From Candidatus Izimoplasma sp. ZiA1 (lineage in GTDB: Bacteria > Bacillota_I > Bacilli_A > Izemoplasmatales > Izemoplasmataceae): 64,000 bases of DNA. The translations under genes and the position numbers were made by a program. Below the pieces are notes generated by a model. It was not told the DNA's origin and ran no database searches. It was given only the letters and a program-made list of their open reading frames with translations. The stretch spans positions 1 to 64,000 of the forward strand of contig NQYJ01000003.1 of the NCBI GenBank assembly GCA_002285055.1, written 5' to 3'. Positions 52,900 through 60,220 of the stretch are shown piece by piece; within the stretch, counting starts at the first letter, position 1; each line of letters begins with the position of its first letter.

Positions 52900-53448
52900 A
52901 TATATGGATTTAAGCTCTTTAATAATCGTTTGCTGATTAGTATAAAAATCAAGATATTCTTGATCTCTTTTTTCTAATGATTTTTCATTGATATAAATAG
53001 CATCATCAATGTCAACAAAACCAAAATCTAATCCTATTTCTTGTTCATAATCAACTAAACTTTGATTTCCAAATTCTAAAATATCAACCAAATAGTAATG
53101 ATGAAGAGGAGTATATGTGTTGTCGTCATACATTCCTTTTCGAAGTGAACTCATTGTACCGATATACTCAATAATGTTTATTTTTTCAGCCCCTACTTCC
53201 TCTTTAAGTTCCCTCTTCAAGGCGTCTATTAAAGTTTCTCCTGGGTCGACTCCACCACCAGGTGTTCCATAAATCATTTCATCTTTAGGAAAAACAACCA
53301 ATAACTTATTTTCTTTAAACACTACACCCCTAACAACAAGTCTTTCATCATTTTTATTTTTTTTAGTGACATTTTTATCGATTATTTCCATATTAAGCTT
53401 TAATGAGCTTGGTAATCTGTTAATTATCATTTTATCTTTATAGTTCAT
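52891..53448 (-). CDS. NUDIX hydrolase
   Basis: A 185-residue NUDIX protein. The Nudix box fits Gx5Ex7REUxEExGU: GGGVDPGETLIDAL followed by KRELKEEVGAEKI. It hydrolyses a nucleoside diphosphate linked to some group X; the exact substrate is unknown. GGTGATA precedes the ATG. Single gene, divergent from the pirin. Confidence 0.9.
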   Translation of the reverse strand: MNYKDKMIINRLPSSLKLNMEIIDKNVTKKNKNDERLVVRGVVFKENKLLVVFPKDEMIYGTPGGGVDPGETLIDALKRELKEEVGAEKINIIEYIGTMSSLRKGMYDDNTYTPLHHYYLVDILEFGNQSLVDYEQEIGLDFGFVDIDDAIYINEKSLEKRDQEYLDFYTNQQTIIKELKSIYKK

Positions 53449-53546
53449 AATATCACCCCGAATAGTAATTATAACATAAAATTTAATGCAAAATAGTTAT
53501 AAATCCGCAATTACCATAATATACTTAAAGCATAAGGAGTGATATA

Positions 53547-54242
53547 ATGAATAAATTATATAAAGACTCAAGCCATGGTAAAAATGACTTTGGGTGGTTA
53601 AAGCCTCGATATCATTTTTCATTTGCTAATTATTATAATAAGACAAAGATGAATGTCGGGACTCTTAGAGTTCTTAATGATGATTTGATTTCACCAAATA
53701 CAGGATTTGAAGAGCATCCTCATAATGATATGGAAATAATCACTTATGTAATAGATGGTGTTTTAACACATAAGGATTCCATGGGCAATGAACGAGAGGT
53801 AAAAAGTGGTTCATTTCAATATATGAGTGCAGGTACGGGGATTAAACATTCTGAGTTCAATAAAAACGAAAAAGAACTCAGAGTAATGCAACTATGGATA
53901 TATCCAGATAAAGTCGGTTATACTCCAAATTATGGAGATTATGATCTTGATAAGGAAAGTCAGAAAAACAAGTTTGTGAAAATTGTATCATCACCAAATA
54001 ATGATGGATTAATTAAAATTAATCAAGATGCTAATATTTTTGTTGGTGAGTTCGATGCAGATAAAAAAATTGAGTTATTAATTAAGAATTATGATAATTT
54101 CTATTTGGTTATGATTGATGGAAATGCAATGATTAATAATTTTGAACTTAAGACAAGAGATGCTCTTGAAACAAATGAAAATATTGAGATAGTTACAATT
54201 AAAAAATCACATTTTCTTATAGTTCAAACTAATAATATTTAA
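53547..54242 (+). CDS. Pirin-family protein (cupin)
   Basis: A 231-residue bicupin of the YhhW type. Metal ligands are seen in EEHPHNDMEIITY (His-x-His, Glu) and GIKHSEFN (His). Some members have quercetin 2,3-dioxygenase activity. AAGGAGTG precedes the ATG. It is a single gene with a terminator. Confidence 0.9.
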   Translation: MNKLYKDSSHGKNDFGWLKPRYHFSFANYYNKTKMNVGTLRVLNDDLISPNTGFEEHPHNDMEIITYVIDGVLTHKDSMGNEREVKSGSFQYMSAGTGIKHSEFNKNEKELRVMQLWIYPDKVGYTPNYGDYDLDKESQKNKFVKIVSSPNNDGLIKINQDANIFVGEFDADKKIELLIKNYDNFYLVMIDGNAMINNFELKTRDALETNENIEIVTIKKSHFLIVQTNNI

Positions 54243-54245
54243 ACC

Positions 54246-54285
54246 AAAAAGTATTCCTAATTTTTTTAGTGAATACTTTTTAATT
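54246..54285 (+). terminator. Rho-independent terminator
   Basis: AAAAAGTATTC / GAATACTTTTT arms with a 14-base loop and T-tail. Confidence 0.75.
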
Positions 54286-54382
54286 TAGTTTATAAATAAG
54301 CTAAAAACTCTATTTATAAACATTCTTATATTGTTTCTACAAAAACAAAATTTTTAATATAATAGATGCGAGGAGTGATATT

Positions 54383-54613
54383 ATGAATAATGAAATAGTG
54401 CAAAAAATCAAAGATACAATTGAAAAAACTAGATTTATTCTTCAACAAGATGGTGGAGACATTGAGTTTGTTGATTATAAAGATGGGATAGTATATGTTA
54501 AAATGCAAGGAGCTTGTGTGGGATGTAGCGCAATGAATGTAACTTTATACGATGGTATAGAAAGTATATTGATTGCAGAAGTACCAGAAGTTATTGGTGT
54601 TGAACCAGTATAA
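54383..54613 (+). CDS. NifU-like (Nfu) Fe-S scaffold protein
   Basis: A 76-residue protein consisting of the Nfu domain alone. ILQQDGGDIEFVDY and the cluster-binding CVGC in MQGACVGCSAMN are present. It can carry a [4Fe-4S] cluster for transfer to targets. GAGGAGTG precedes the ATG. It begins a five-gene operon with stop-start contacts throughout (TAATG with the next gene), tying it to the binding-protein-like, GTPase, ABC ATPase and zinc-ribbon genes. Confidence 0.92.
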   Translation: MNNEIVQKIKDTIEKTRFILQQDGGDIEFVDYKDGIVYVKMQGACVGCSAMNVTLYDGIESILIAEVPEVIGVEPV

Positions 54614-55800
54614 TGATAATTAAAACAGATACTTTAGGAAACACACTAAAAAAACATCCCGAACTAAAAACTACTTTTATTAATAGAGGATTTAAAGGCT
54701 TTGACAATAATATGGTTTTTATGCAAATCAGTCAACTTAGTTTAGATAGTTTACTTAAAAATAAAGGAATTAATGTTGATTCATTTGTTGATCTTCTTAA
54801 TTCGCAAATTGAAGAAGATACAGTTGACGTTACATTAATGGATAACAAAGAAACTGGAAGTATTAGAATTATCGGTCTTTTACCATGCCCAGTTCGTATA
54901 CCTTTACTAGAAAGGTTTACTACTCTAAGTAATCTTGATGATATAAATCATAACTTAAAAGCTGCTAGTGAGGGCTTAGATTGGTTAAAAGAGGAAGTTG
55001 AGATAGCTAAAACTGAAGAGGATTTAGCTGATGTTTATGTAAGTGCTGGATTTGATTTATTCTTTGAAGATAATTTAATGAAAAAATTTAAAGATCAAAA
55101 AGTCTTTGAAGACTATTTTACCGATATACCTTTTAATAGTGATTTCGAAAATGAGACTATAAGTTTAAAAGATCCAAGTAAAGATTATTCAATGATAGCA
55201 ACTGTACCTGCAGTATTCTTGATAAATACACAAATCTTAGGTGATAGACCCATGCCAAAAACATGGAAGGATTTACTCAATCCTATTTATGAAAATTTAA
55301 TAAGTTTACCCGTTAGTGATTTTGATTTATTCAATGCTATATTGATTCACTTATATAAAGAATTTGGACTAGATGCTATAAAACAACTAGGTAAAAGTTT
55401 AGTGAAAAGTATGCATCCAGCTGAGATGGTAAAAAGTGAAAAACGTAATAGAGTAAAACCAGCAATATCAATTATGCCTTATTTCTTTACAAAAATGGCA
55501 CTCCCAGGTAGTGTTATGCAAGCAGTATGGCCAGAAGATGGTGCGATAGTTTCACCTATATTTATGTTGACAAAAAGAAGCAAAAAGAAAGAACTCCTAG
55601 AAATCGCTAATCTCTTTACATCTTTTGAGACAGGAGAAATATTGTCACATAAAGGACTTTTCCCATCTATTCACAAAGATGTAGATAATAACTTAGAAGG
55701 TAAGACATTCAAGTGGGTTGGTTGGGATTACATCAATAACAACGACATTGGAAGTATCCTTAAACTTTGTATGGATACATTTGAAGGAGCGATGAAGTAA
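54613..55800 (+). CDS. Cytoplasmic ABC-type substrate-binding-like protein with N-terminal DUF1858 domain
   Basis: A 395-residue protein. The first 65 residues resemble DUF1858 (TDTLGNTLKKHPELKTTFIN, without the usual Cys). The rest (about 85-395) has the layout of Fe(III)/putrescine-type periplasmic binding proteins (IATVPAVFLINTQILGDRPMP, KTWKDLLNPIY), yet no signal peptide or lipobox is present, so it stays in the cytoplasm. This is odd for the fold and suggests a cytosolic metal or anion carrier. One-base overlap with both neighbours' ends indicates coupled translation. Confidence 0.75.
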   Translation: MIIKTDTLGNTLKKHPELKTTFINRGFKGFDNNMVFMQISQLSLDSLLKNKGINVDSFVDLLNSQIEEDTVDVTLMDNKETGSIRIIGLLPCPVRIPLLERFTTLSNLDDINHNLKAASEGLDWLKEEVEIAKTEEDLADVYVSAGFDLFFEDNLMKKFKDQKVFEDYFTDIPFNSDFENETISLKDPSKDYSMIATVPAVFLINTQILGDRPMPKTWKDLLNPIYENLISLPVSDFDLFNAILIHLYKEFGLDAIKQLGKSLVKSMHPAEMVKSEKRNRVKPAISIMPYFFTKMALPGSVMQAVWPEDGAIVSPIFMLTKRSKKKELLEIANLFTSFETGEILSHKGLFPSIHKDVDNNLEGKTFKWVGWDYINNNDIGSILKLCMDTFEGAMK

Positions 55801-55801
55801 T

Positions 55802-56500
55802 ATGGATATGATAACATTTAGTGGACCACCCTCATCTGGTAAAACATCAATAATAATGAAGACGATAGAAAGTTTTATTAGAAGAGAAATAAAAGTAGGA
55901 GTAGTCAAGTTTGACTGTCTATTTACAGATGATGATTTGTTTTATCAGAAACTAAACATACCAGTACGAAAAGGATTAAGTGGATCACTATGTCCTGATC
56001 ACTATTTTGTCTCTAATATTGAGGAAGTACTTGATTGGGGTAAAGAGCAAAACTTGGATATATTAATCACTGAGAGCGCAGGTTTATGTAATAGATGTAG
56101 CCCTTATATAAATGATGTCAAAGCAGTTTGTGTAATTGATAACTTAAGTGGAATCAATACACCAAAAAAAATCGGGCCAATGTTAAAAAGCGCTGATATC
56201 GTTGTTGTAACTAAAGGTGATATTGTTAGTCAAGCCGAACGCGAGGTTTTTACCATGAAGATAGAAAGTGTAAATCCAAAAGCAACAATTCTTCATGTTA
56301 ATGGATTAAATGGTCAAGGTGCATATGAACTATCAACAATAGTATACGATGACAAACATCATATTGATTCATTAGAAGGAAAAAAACTAAGATATCCAAT
56401 GCCTGCTGCAGTTTGTAGTTATTGTTTAGGTGAAACAAGAATCGGTAAAAAACATCAAATGGGTAATATCAGAAAAATTGATCTTGGTGAAAAACTATGA
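55802..56500 (+). CDS. HypB/CobW-like GTPase
   Basis: A 232-residue P-loop NTPase of the HypB/UreG/CobW class. Walker A GPPSSGKTS (8-16), an ITESAG Walker-B-like segment, and VVTKGDI (NKxD-like G4). Cysteines in ESAGLCNRCSPY and AVCSYCLGETRIGK suggest a metal site. HypB-type GTPases load nickel into hydrogenase or urease. It overlaps the ABC ATPase gene by 4 bases (ATGA). Confidence 0.8.
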   Translation: MDMITFSGPPSSGKTSIIMKTIESFIRREIKVGVVKFDCLFTDDDLFYQKLNIPVRKGLSGSLCPDHYFVSNIEEVLDWGKEQNLDILITESAGLCNRCSPYINDVKAVCVIDNLSGINTPKKIGPMLKSADIVVVTKGDIVSQAEREVFTMKIESVNPKATILHVNGLNGQGAYELSTIVYDDKHHIDSLEGKKLRYPMPAAVCSYCLGETRIGKKHQMGNIRKIDLGEKL

Positions 56501-57510
56501 GTTTAGATCTAAAAAAAATAAGCATTGGTGATTTAATTGTTAAACATCCATTTGTAAAAGATTTTTTTGAAAATCAATTAGTGCCATATCAAGGTTATGA
56601 AACTAAAACTATCTATGAGTTTTTTAGTGTTATTGATTATGAAGTAATTGAGGAAAATGCAATAAATGAAGATTTATTTATTTCTGGACTAATTGATTAT
56701 ATTGATTTAATGAATAGTTATTTTGTTAAAGAAAAAGAAACAGAAATAAAGATAACTATTTACCCGGGTTATTATAAAGATGGAACTATGGAAAAATTTG
56801 AGAAACTTGAGTTTCACAAAGGTGAAGTAATTTCGATTGTTGGACCTACCGGAAGTGGAAAGAGTAGACTTTTAGCTGACATTGAATGGGCTGCTAATAT
56901 GGACACTCCAACAAAAAGAAAAGTTCTAATTAACGGAAGAGCTTTAGAACCTCATGAGAGATTTAGTGCTTCAAACAAATTGGTTGCACAGTTATCACAA
57001 AATATGAACTTTGTTATGGATTTAAGTGTTATTGAGTTTTTGGATCTTCATGCAACATCAAGAATGGTAGAAGACAAAGATGTAATAATTGAAAAAATAT
57101 TTATTAAAGCTAATGAGTTAGCAGGAGAAGTTTTTTCTAAGGATACTCCAATTACTGAATTAAGTGGTGGACAATCTAGAGCATTGATGATCGCAGACAC
57201 AGCGATTTTATCATCTTCTCCAATTATTCTAATTGACGAGATTGAGAATGCTGGAATCGACAGAAAGAAAGCTTTAGATTTACTTGTTAAAGAGGACAAA
57301 ATTGTTTTAATGTCAACCCATGATCCCATCCTTGCTTTAATGGGTGATAGAAGAATAGTGATTAATAATGGTGGAATTGAAAAAATTATTGAAGTTACAA
57401 AAGAAGAAAGATCTATCTTAAGTGAACTTGAAGAGTTAGATAAAAAATTGATGTCTTATCGAAATAAATTAAGATATGGAAAAATATTAAAGTATGAGGA
57501 GGAATTATAA
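56497..57510 (+). CDS. ABC-type ATPase with N-terminal DUF1858-like extension, no permease
   Basis: A 337-residue protein. Residues 1-75 resemble the DUF1858-like domain of the second gene (ISIGDLIVKHPFVKDFF). The ATPase part has Walker A GPTGSGKSR (about 112-120), signature LSGGQSRALMIAD, Walker B IILIDEIENAG and STHD. Walker B Glu is kept, so it is probably active. No membrane subunit is encoded nearby, so it is likely a soluble machine. TAATG links it to the next gene. Confidence 0.8.
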   Translation: MSLDLKKISIGDLIVKHPFVKDFFENQLVPYQGYETKTIYEFFSVIDYEVIEENAINEDLFISGLIDYIDLMNSYFVKEKETEIKITIYPGYYKDGTMEKFEKLEFHKGEVISIVGPTGSGKSRLLADIEWAANMDTPTKRKVLINGRALEPHERFSASNKLVAQLSQNMNFVMDLSVIEFLDLHATSRMVEDKDVIIEKIFIKANELAGEVFSKDTPITELSGGQSRALMIADTAILSSSPIILIDEIENAGIDRKKALDLLVKEDKIVLMSTHDPILALMGDRRIVINNGGIEKIIEVTKEERSILSELEELDKKLMSYRNKLRYGKILKYEEEL

Positions 57511-57749
57511 TGCATGATGGTTGCAGTGCTAGTTTTACTAGTGGTAAACAAGTAGTAGATAAAGTTAGAATGATGGGCTTTAGTGAGGGGTTACTTCCCT
57601 TACCTTTAGAAGTGAACTGTGAATGTGGAACTAATTTTGAAATGGAATATTTTGAAGATAAGTGTCCTAGTTGTAAAATGGTTTACGCTGTTACACCTTG
57701 TCACTCCCATGATCCTTCTGCAGTTAAGGCAGCAGGAATTGATTATTAG
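57510..57749 (+). CDS. Small zinc-ribbon-like protein
   Basis: A 79-residue protein with a Cys4-type knuckle (CECGTNF...CPSCKM) and extra Cys/His residues at MHDGCS and TPCHSHDP. It probably binds zinc or acts as a metal chaperone. Last gene of the operon; GAGGAG lies at the end of the ATPase gene. No known homologue was recognised. Confidence 0.72.
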   Translation: MHDGCSASFTSGKQVVDKVRMMGFSEGLLPLPLEVNCECGTNFEMEYFEDKCPSCKMVYAVTPCHSHDPSAVKAAGIDY

Positions 57750-57761
57750 TATTTAAAAATG

Positions 57762-57810
57762 ACTTCACTTTTGATAGAATTAACTTATCAAATAAAGTGA
57801 GGTTTTTTTA
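57762..57810 (+). terminator. Terminator whose 3' arm contains the next gene's ribosome site
   Basis: ACTTCACTTT pairs with AAAGTGAGGT (one G-U), with an inner TTGATA/TATCAA helix, then seven T and the ATG of the GNAT gene. The AGTGAGG ribosome site is inside the stem. Confidence 0.75.
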
Positions 57811-58310
57811 TGGAAAAATTAGAATCTAGAAATCTAGAATATAAGGCTTTAATAGATGATAATCTTGAAGACTTAATAGAGATACTTACTAACGATGATG
57901 TTTGTAAATATTTACCAGGTGAAAAAGCTTATTCAAAAGAAGTAGTTAAAAACTTTTTAAACCATTATAAAAATAATTTTTCAGTCTCAACTCCAAATCT
58001 GTGTTATGGAATATATGAAAAAAACAAAAGTAAATTAATAGGATATGGTGGAGTGGTTTTTGTTAAGGAGTTAAATATGCCTGAGATAATGTATGGATTT
58101 AATAAAAACTATTGGAACAGAGGTTATGCTACTGAGGCAGCCTTTAGATTTAAGCAGCTTGCAATAGATATAAAATTAAAGAAACTTATCGGACTTGCAG
58201 ATATAAACAATATTGCTTCAAATAAAATATTAATTAAGGTTGGTTACAATTTCTTAAAACAAGCAAATTTATGGGATACAGAACTGTATATGTATGAATT
58301 AACTATCTAA
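57810..58310 (+). CDS. GNAT-family N-acetyltransferase (RimJ/RimL-like)
   Basis: A 166-residue acetyltransferase. MYGFNKNYWNRGYATEAAFRFKQ is the acetyl-CoA loop, and LADINNIASNKILIKVGYNF the N-x-S-x-K segment of RimJ/L-type enzymes. Substrate unknown. The gene starts directly at the terminator of the metal-cofactor operon and has no promoter of its own that I can see, so expression depends on read-through or leaderless initiation. Confidence 0.85.
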   Translation: MEKLESRNLEYKALIDDNLEDLIEILTNDDVCKYLPGEKAYSKEVVKNFLNHYKNNFSVSTPNLCYGIYEKNKSKLIGYGGVVFVKELNMPEIMYGFNKNYWNRGYATEAAFRFKQLAIDIKLKKLIGLADINNIASNKILIKVGYNFLKQANLWDTELYMYELTI

Positions 58311-58313
58311 CAT

Positions 58314-58342
58314 TTGCATATCATTTTTTAAAGTAGTATAAT
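58314..58342 (+). promoter_or_regulatory. Promoter of the c-di-GMP riboswitch unit
   Basis: TTGCAT (58314-58319) and TATAAT (58337-58342), 17 bases apart, place transcription start at about the aptamer's 5' end. Confidence 0.65.
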
Positions 58343-58348
58343 AAATAT

Positions 58349-58422
58349 GGGTAAACTAATTGAAAAGTTAGGGCACAAAGTCACAGAGCTAAAAAGAAAT
58401 CTTCAAGCTGGCTGGACTGCTG
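58349..58422 (+). promoter_or_regulatory. Cyclic di-GMP-I riboswitch (GEMM)
   Basis: GGGTAAACTAATTGAAAAGT contains the GNRA-capped stem CTAATT/AGTTAG. CACAAAGTCACAGAGCTAA carries the GEMM core (CAAAG-CA and the tetraloop receptor CTAA), and AGCTGGCTGGACTGC closes the second stem. A downstream hairpin AGCAGGCG/CGTCTGCT (58448-58470) can compete with pairing of the aptamer's CTGCT, so a switch in structure near the ribosome site of the GGDEF gene is plausible. Ligand binding and direction (on or off) are inferred. Confidence 0.85.
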
Positions 58423-58489
58423 TTTTTTTAATAGAAATATAAAAAATAGCAGGCGCTAATAACGTCTGCTTCAATTTTAAGGTGATACA

Positions 58490-59398
58490 ATGAATAGTAA
58501 GTTAAAAGAAGTTAATACTAAGCTGAAAGAGAAATATAATCTTGATGTTGTTGATGATATCATCTTAGCTAGAGAAAAAAGAATTATATTGTTTTTCGAT
58601 AATTCTGATAAATCAAAAATTCTAAATGTAGTAAGCGGTAATTTAAGTATTTTGGGATTGCCTTCTAATGAGTCTATTGAACTTAATATACTTTTGAAGT
58701 ATTTTGATGTGTTTAATAAATATGGCGAGGTTAGAGGTATTTATGAATATAAAGAAGAAATGCTTGAAAAAATTAATAATTTATCAAGCGAACTTAACCT
58801 TACTGTACCATTAAAAATTAACCACAAGAAATTCTGGTGTAGATTTCATTTTCATCCAGTCAAAAAAAATAAAGATATTTATGCTCTCTTTATAACTGAT
58901 GTTACTGAATATCTACTTGATGAAGAAAAGATTTTTGAAAAAAGTCATAAAGATTCTTTAACTAGTCTATTTAATAAATATACACTTGACTACCATTTAG
59001 AGGTAAAATCAAAGATAAGTAATATGCATATTTTATATATGGACTTAGATGATTTTAAAAATATAAATGATACATACGGACATGATGTAGGAAACACATA
59101 TCTGATTAAATTTGCGAATATTCTAAAATTGTTTCAGACATATAATAATTCGTTTTATCGCATAGGCGGAGATGAGTTTGTAGGTTTAATATTTGAGGAT
59201 AAATCAGAAGTGTTAAGAATTGCAGATCGAATAATAACTAAGACGAATAATATTCATCTAAAGGATATTGATATTAAACTAGGAGTGAGCATAGGCATAC
59301 ACTCAAATAAATATCTCAATGAGGATATACTAAAGATCGCAGATCAGCTTATGTATAGAGCTAAACAATCTGGTAAAAATATTGTTATATATGAATAA
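58490..59398 (+). CDS. Diguanylate cyclase (PAS-like sensor + GGDEF)
   Basis: A 302-residue soluble protein. Residues 1-140 resemble a PAS-type sensor. Residues about 145-302 form a GGDEF domain with the catalytic motif in RIGGDEFVGLIFE and the substrate block LYMDLDDFKNINDTYGHDVG. AAGGTG precedes the ATG. Placed after a c-di-GMP-I riboswitch, its synthesis should respond to its own product. Next genes are a YwaF-like protein and a PAS-GGDEF-HD-GYP protein. Confidence 0.92.
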   Translation: MNSKLKEVNTKLKEKYNLDVVDDIILAREKRIILFFDNSDKSKILNVVSGNLSILGLPSNESIELNILLKYFDVFNKYGEVRGIYEYKEEMLEKINNLSSELNLTVPLKINHKKFWCRFHFHPVKKNKDIYALFITDVTEYLLDEEKIFEKSHKDSLTSLFNKYTLDYHLEVKSKISNMHILYMDLDDFKNINDTYGHDVGNTYLIKFANILKLFQTYNNSFYRIGGDEFVGLIFEDKSEVLRIADRIITKTNNIHLKDIDIKLGVSIGIHSNKYLNEDILKIADQLMYRAKQSGKNIVIYE

Positions 59399-59413
59399 CA
59401 AAAAAAGGTTTTA

Positions 59414-59437
59414 ATATCAAAAGGAATTTGATATAAT
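59414..59437. promoter_or_regulatory. Inverted repeat over the -10 of the YwaF-like gene
   Basis: ATATCAAA / TTTGATAT perfect 8-bp arms around AGGAA, with the second arm running into TATAAT (59432-59437). It may be an operator or a hairpin. Confidence 0.4.
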
Positions 59438-59464
59438 TACCACTAACTATAAAGAGGTGATTAT

Positions 59465-60202
59465 ATGAGTTTTGAAAGGTTTTTTGGACACGATATTAAT
59501 TTTGACTTGGCGATGAAGCCTTGGAGTTGGCAACATTTTCTACTAATGTTTTTAGGATTTCTAGCCGTATACCTTACTCTAAAATATGCAAAAAGAATTA
59601 GAGCTTCTAAGTATGAAAAATTAATTAAAAGAATTGTTATATTTTGGTTGGTGTTTTTAGAGATTACTTACCATATTCACTATTGGGCATATGGGTTGTT
59701 TAGTGTTCCACTTCATGTATGTAGCTTTGGGGTTATGTTTTCTGTTTTATTACTAACAACTAATAAATATGGATTCTTTGAAATATTATTCTTTTTAGGA
59801 ATTTTTGGTGGATTGTTAGCCCTTTATTTTCCGAATACACTGGGTTATACTTTTTATAATATGAGATATTACCACTTTATATTTTTACATTTAACAATAG
59901 CAATTGTTCCTATATATTATTATAAAGCTTATGATTACCGAATTAATTATTTAAGTATATACAAGACAGTTGGGTTACTGTTTACAGTTTTGCCTCTTGT
60001 TGTATATGTTAATTATACATATGATAAAAATTATATGTTTATTGGTGAAAAACCTGATATCATCGCAAGTTTACTTCCTAAATGGCCATATTACATAATA
60101 GTATTCTTATTTATTGGAATGATATTATTTCATGTTCTATACTTTATATCAAATTATAACTACAAAACTATTGCTAACAAAATTACTAGTTGCTTCAAAT
60201 AA
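59465..60202 (+). CDS. YwaF/TIGR02206-family membrane protein
   Basis: A 245-residue protein with seven predicted helices. PLHVCSFGVMF and LPLVVYVNYTYDKNYMFI are family landmarks (proton-conducting-looking histidines and charged residues inside helices). Function is unknown. AGAGGTG precedes the ATG. It lies 18 bases before the PAS-GGDEF-HD-GYP gene, so the two are co-transcribed. Confidence 0.85.
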   Translation: MSFERFFGHDINFDLAMKPWSWQHFLLMFLGFLAVYLTLKYAKRIRASKYEKLIKRIVIFWLVFLEITYHIHYWAYGLFSVPLHVCSFGVMFSVLLLTTNKYGFFEILFFLGIFGGLLALYFPNTLGYTFYNMRYYHFIFLHLTIAIVPIYYYKAYDYRINYLSIYKTVGLLFTVLPLVVYVNYTYDKNYMFIGEKPDIIASLLPKWPYYIIVFLFIGMILFHVLYFISNYNYKTIANKITSCFK

Positions 60203-60220
60203 AAAACTAGGAGTGGTAGC

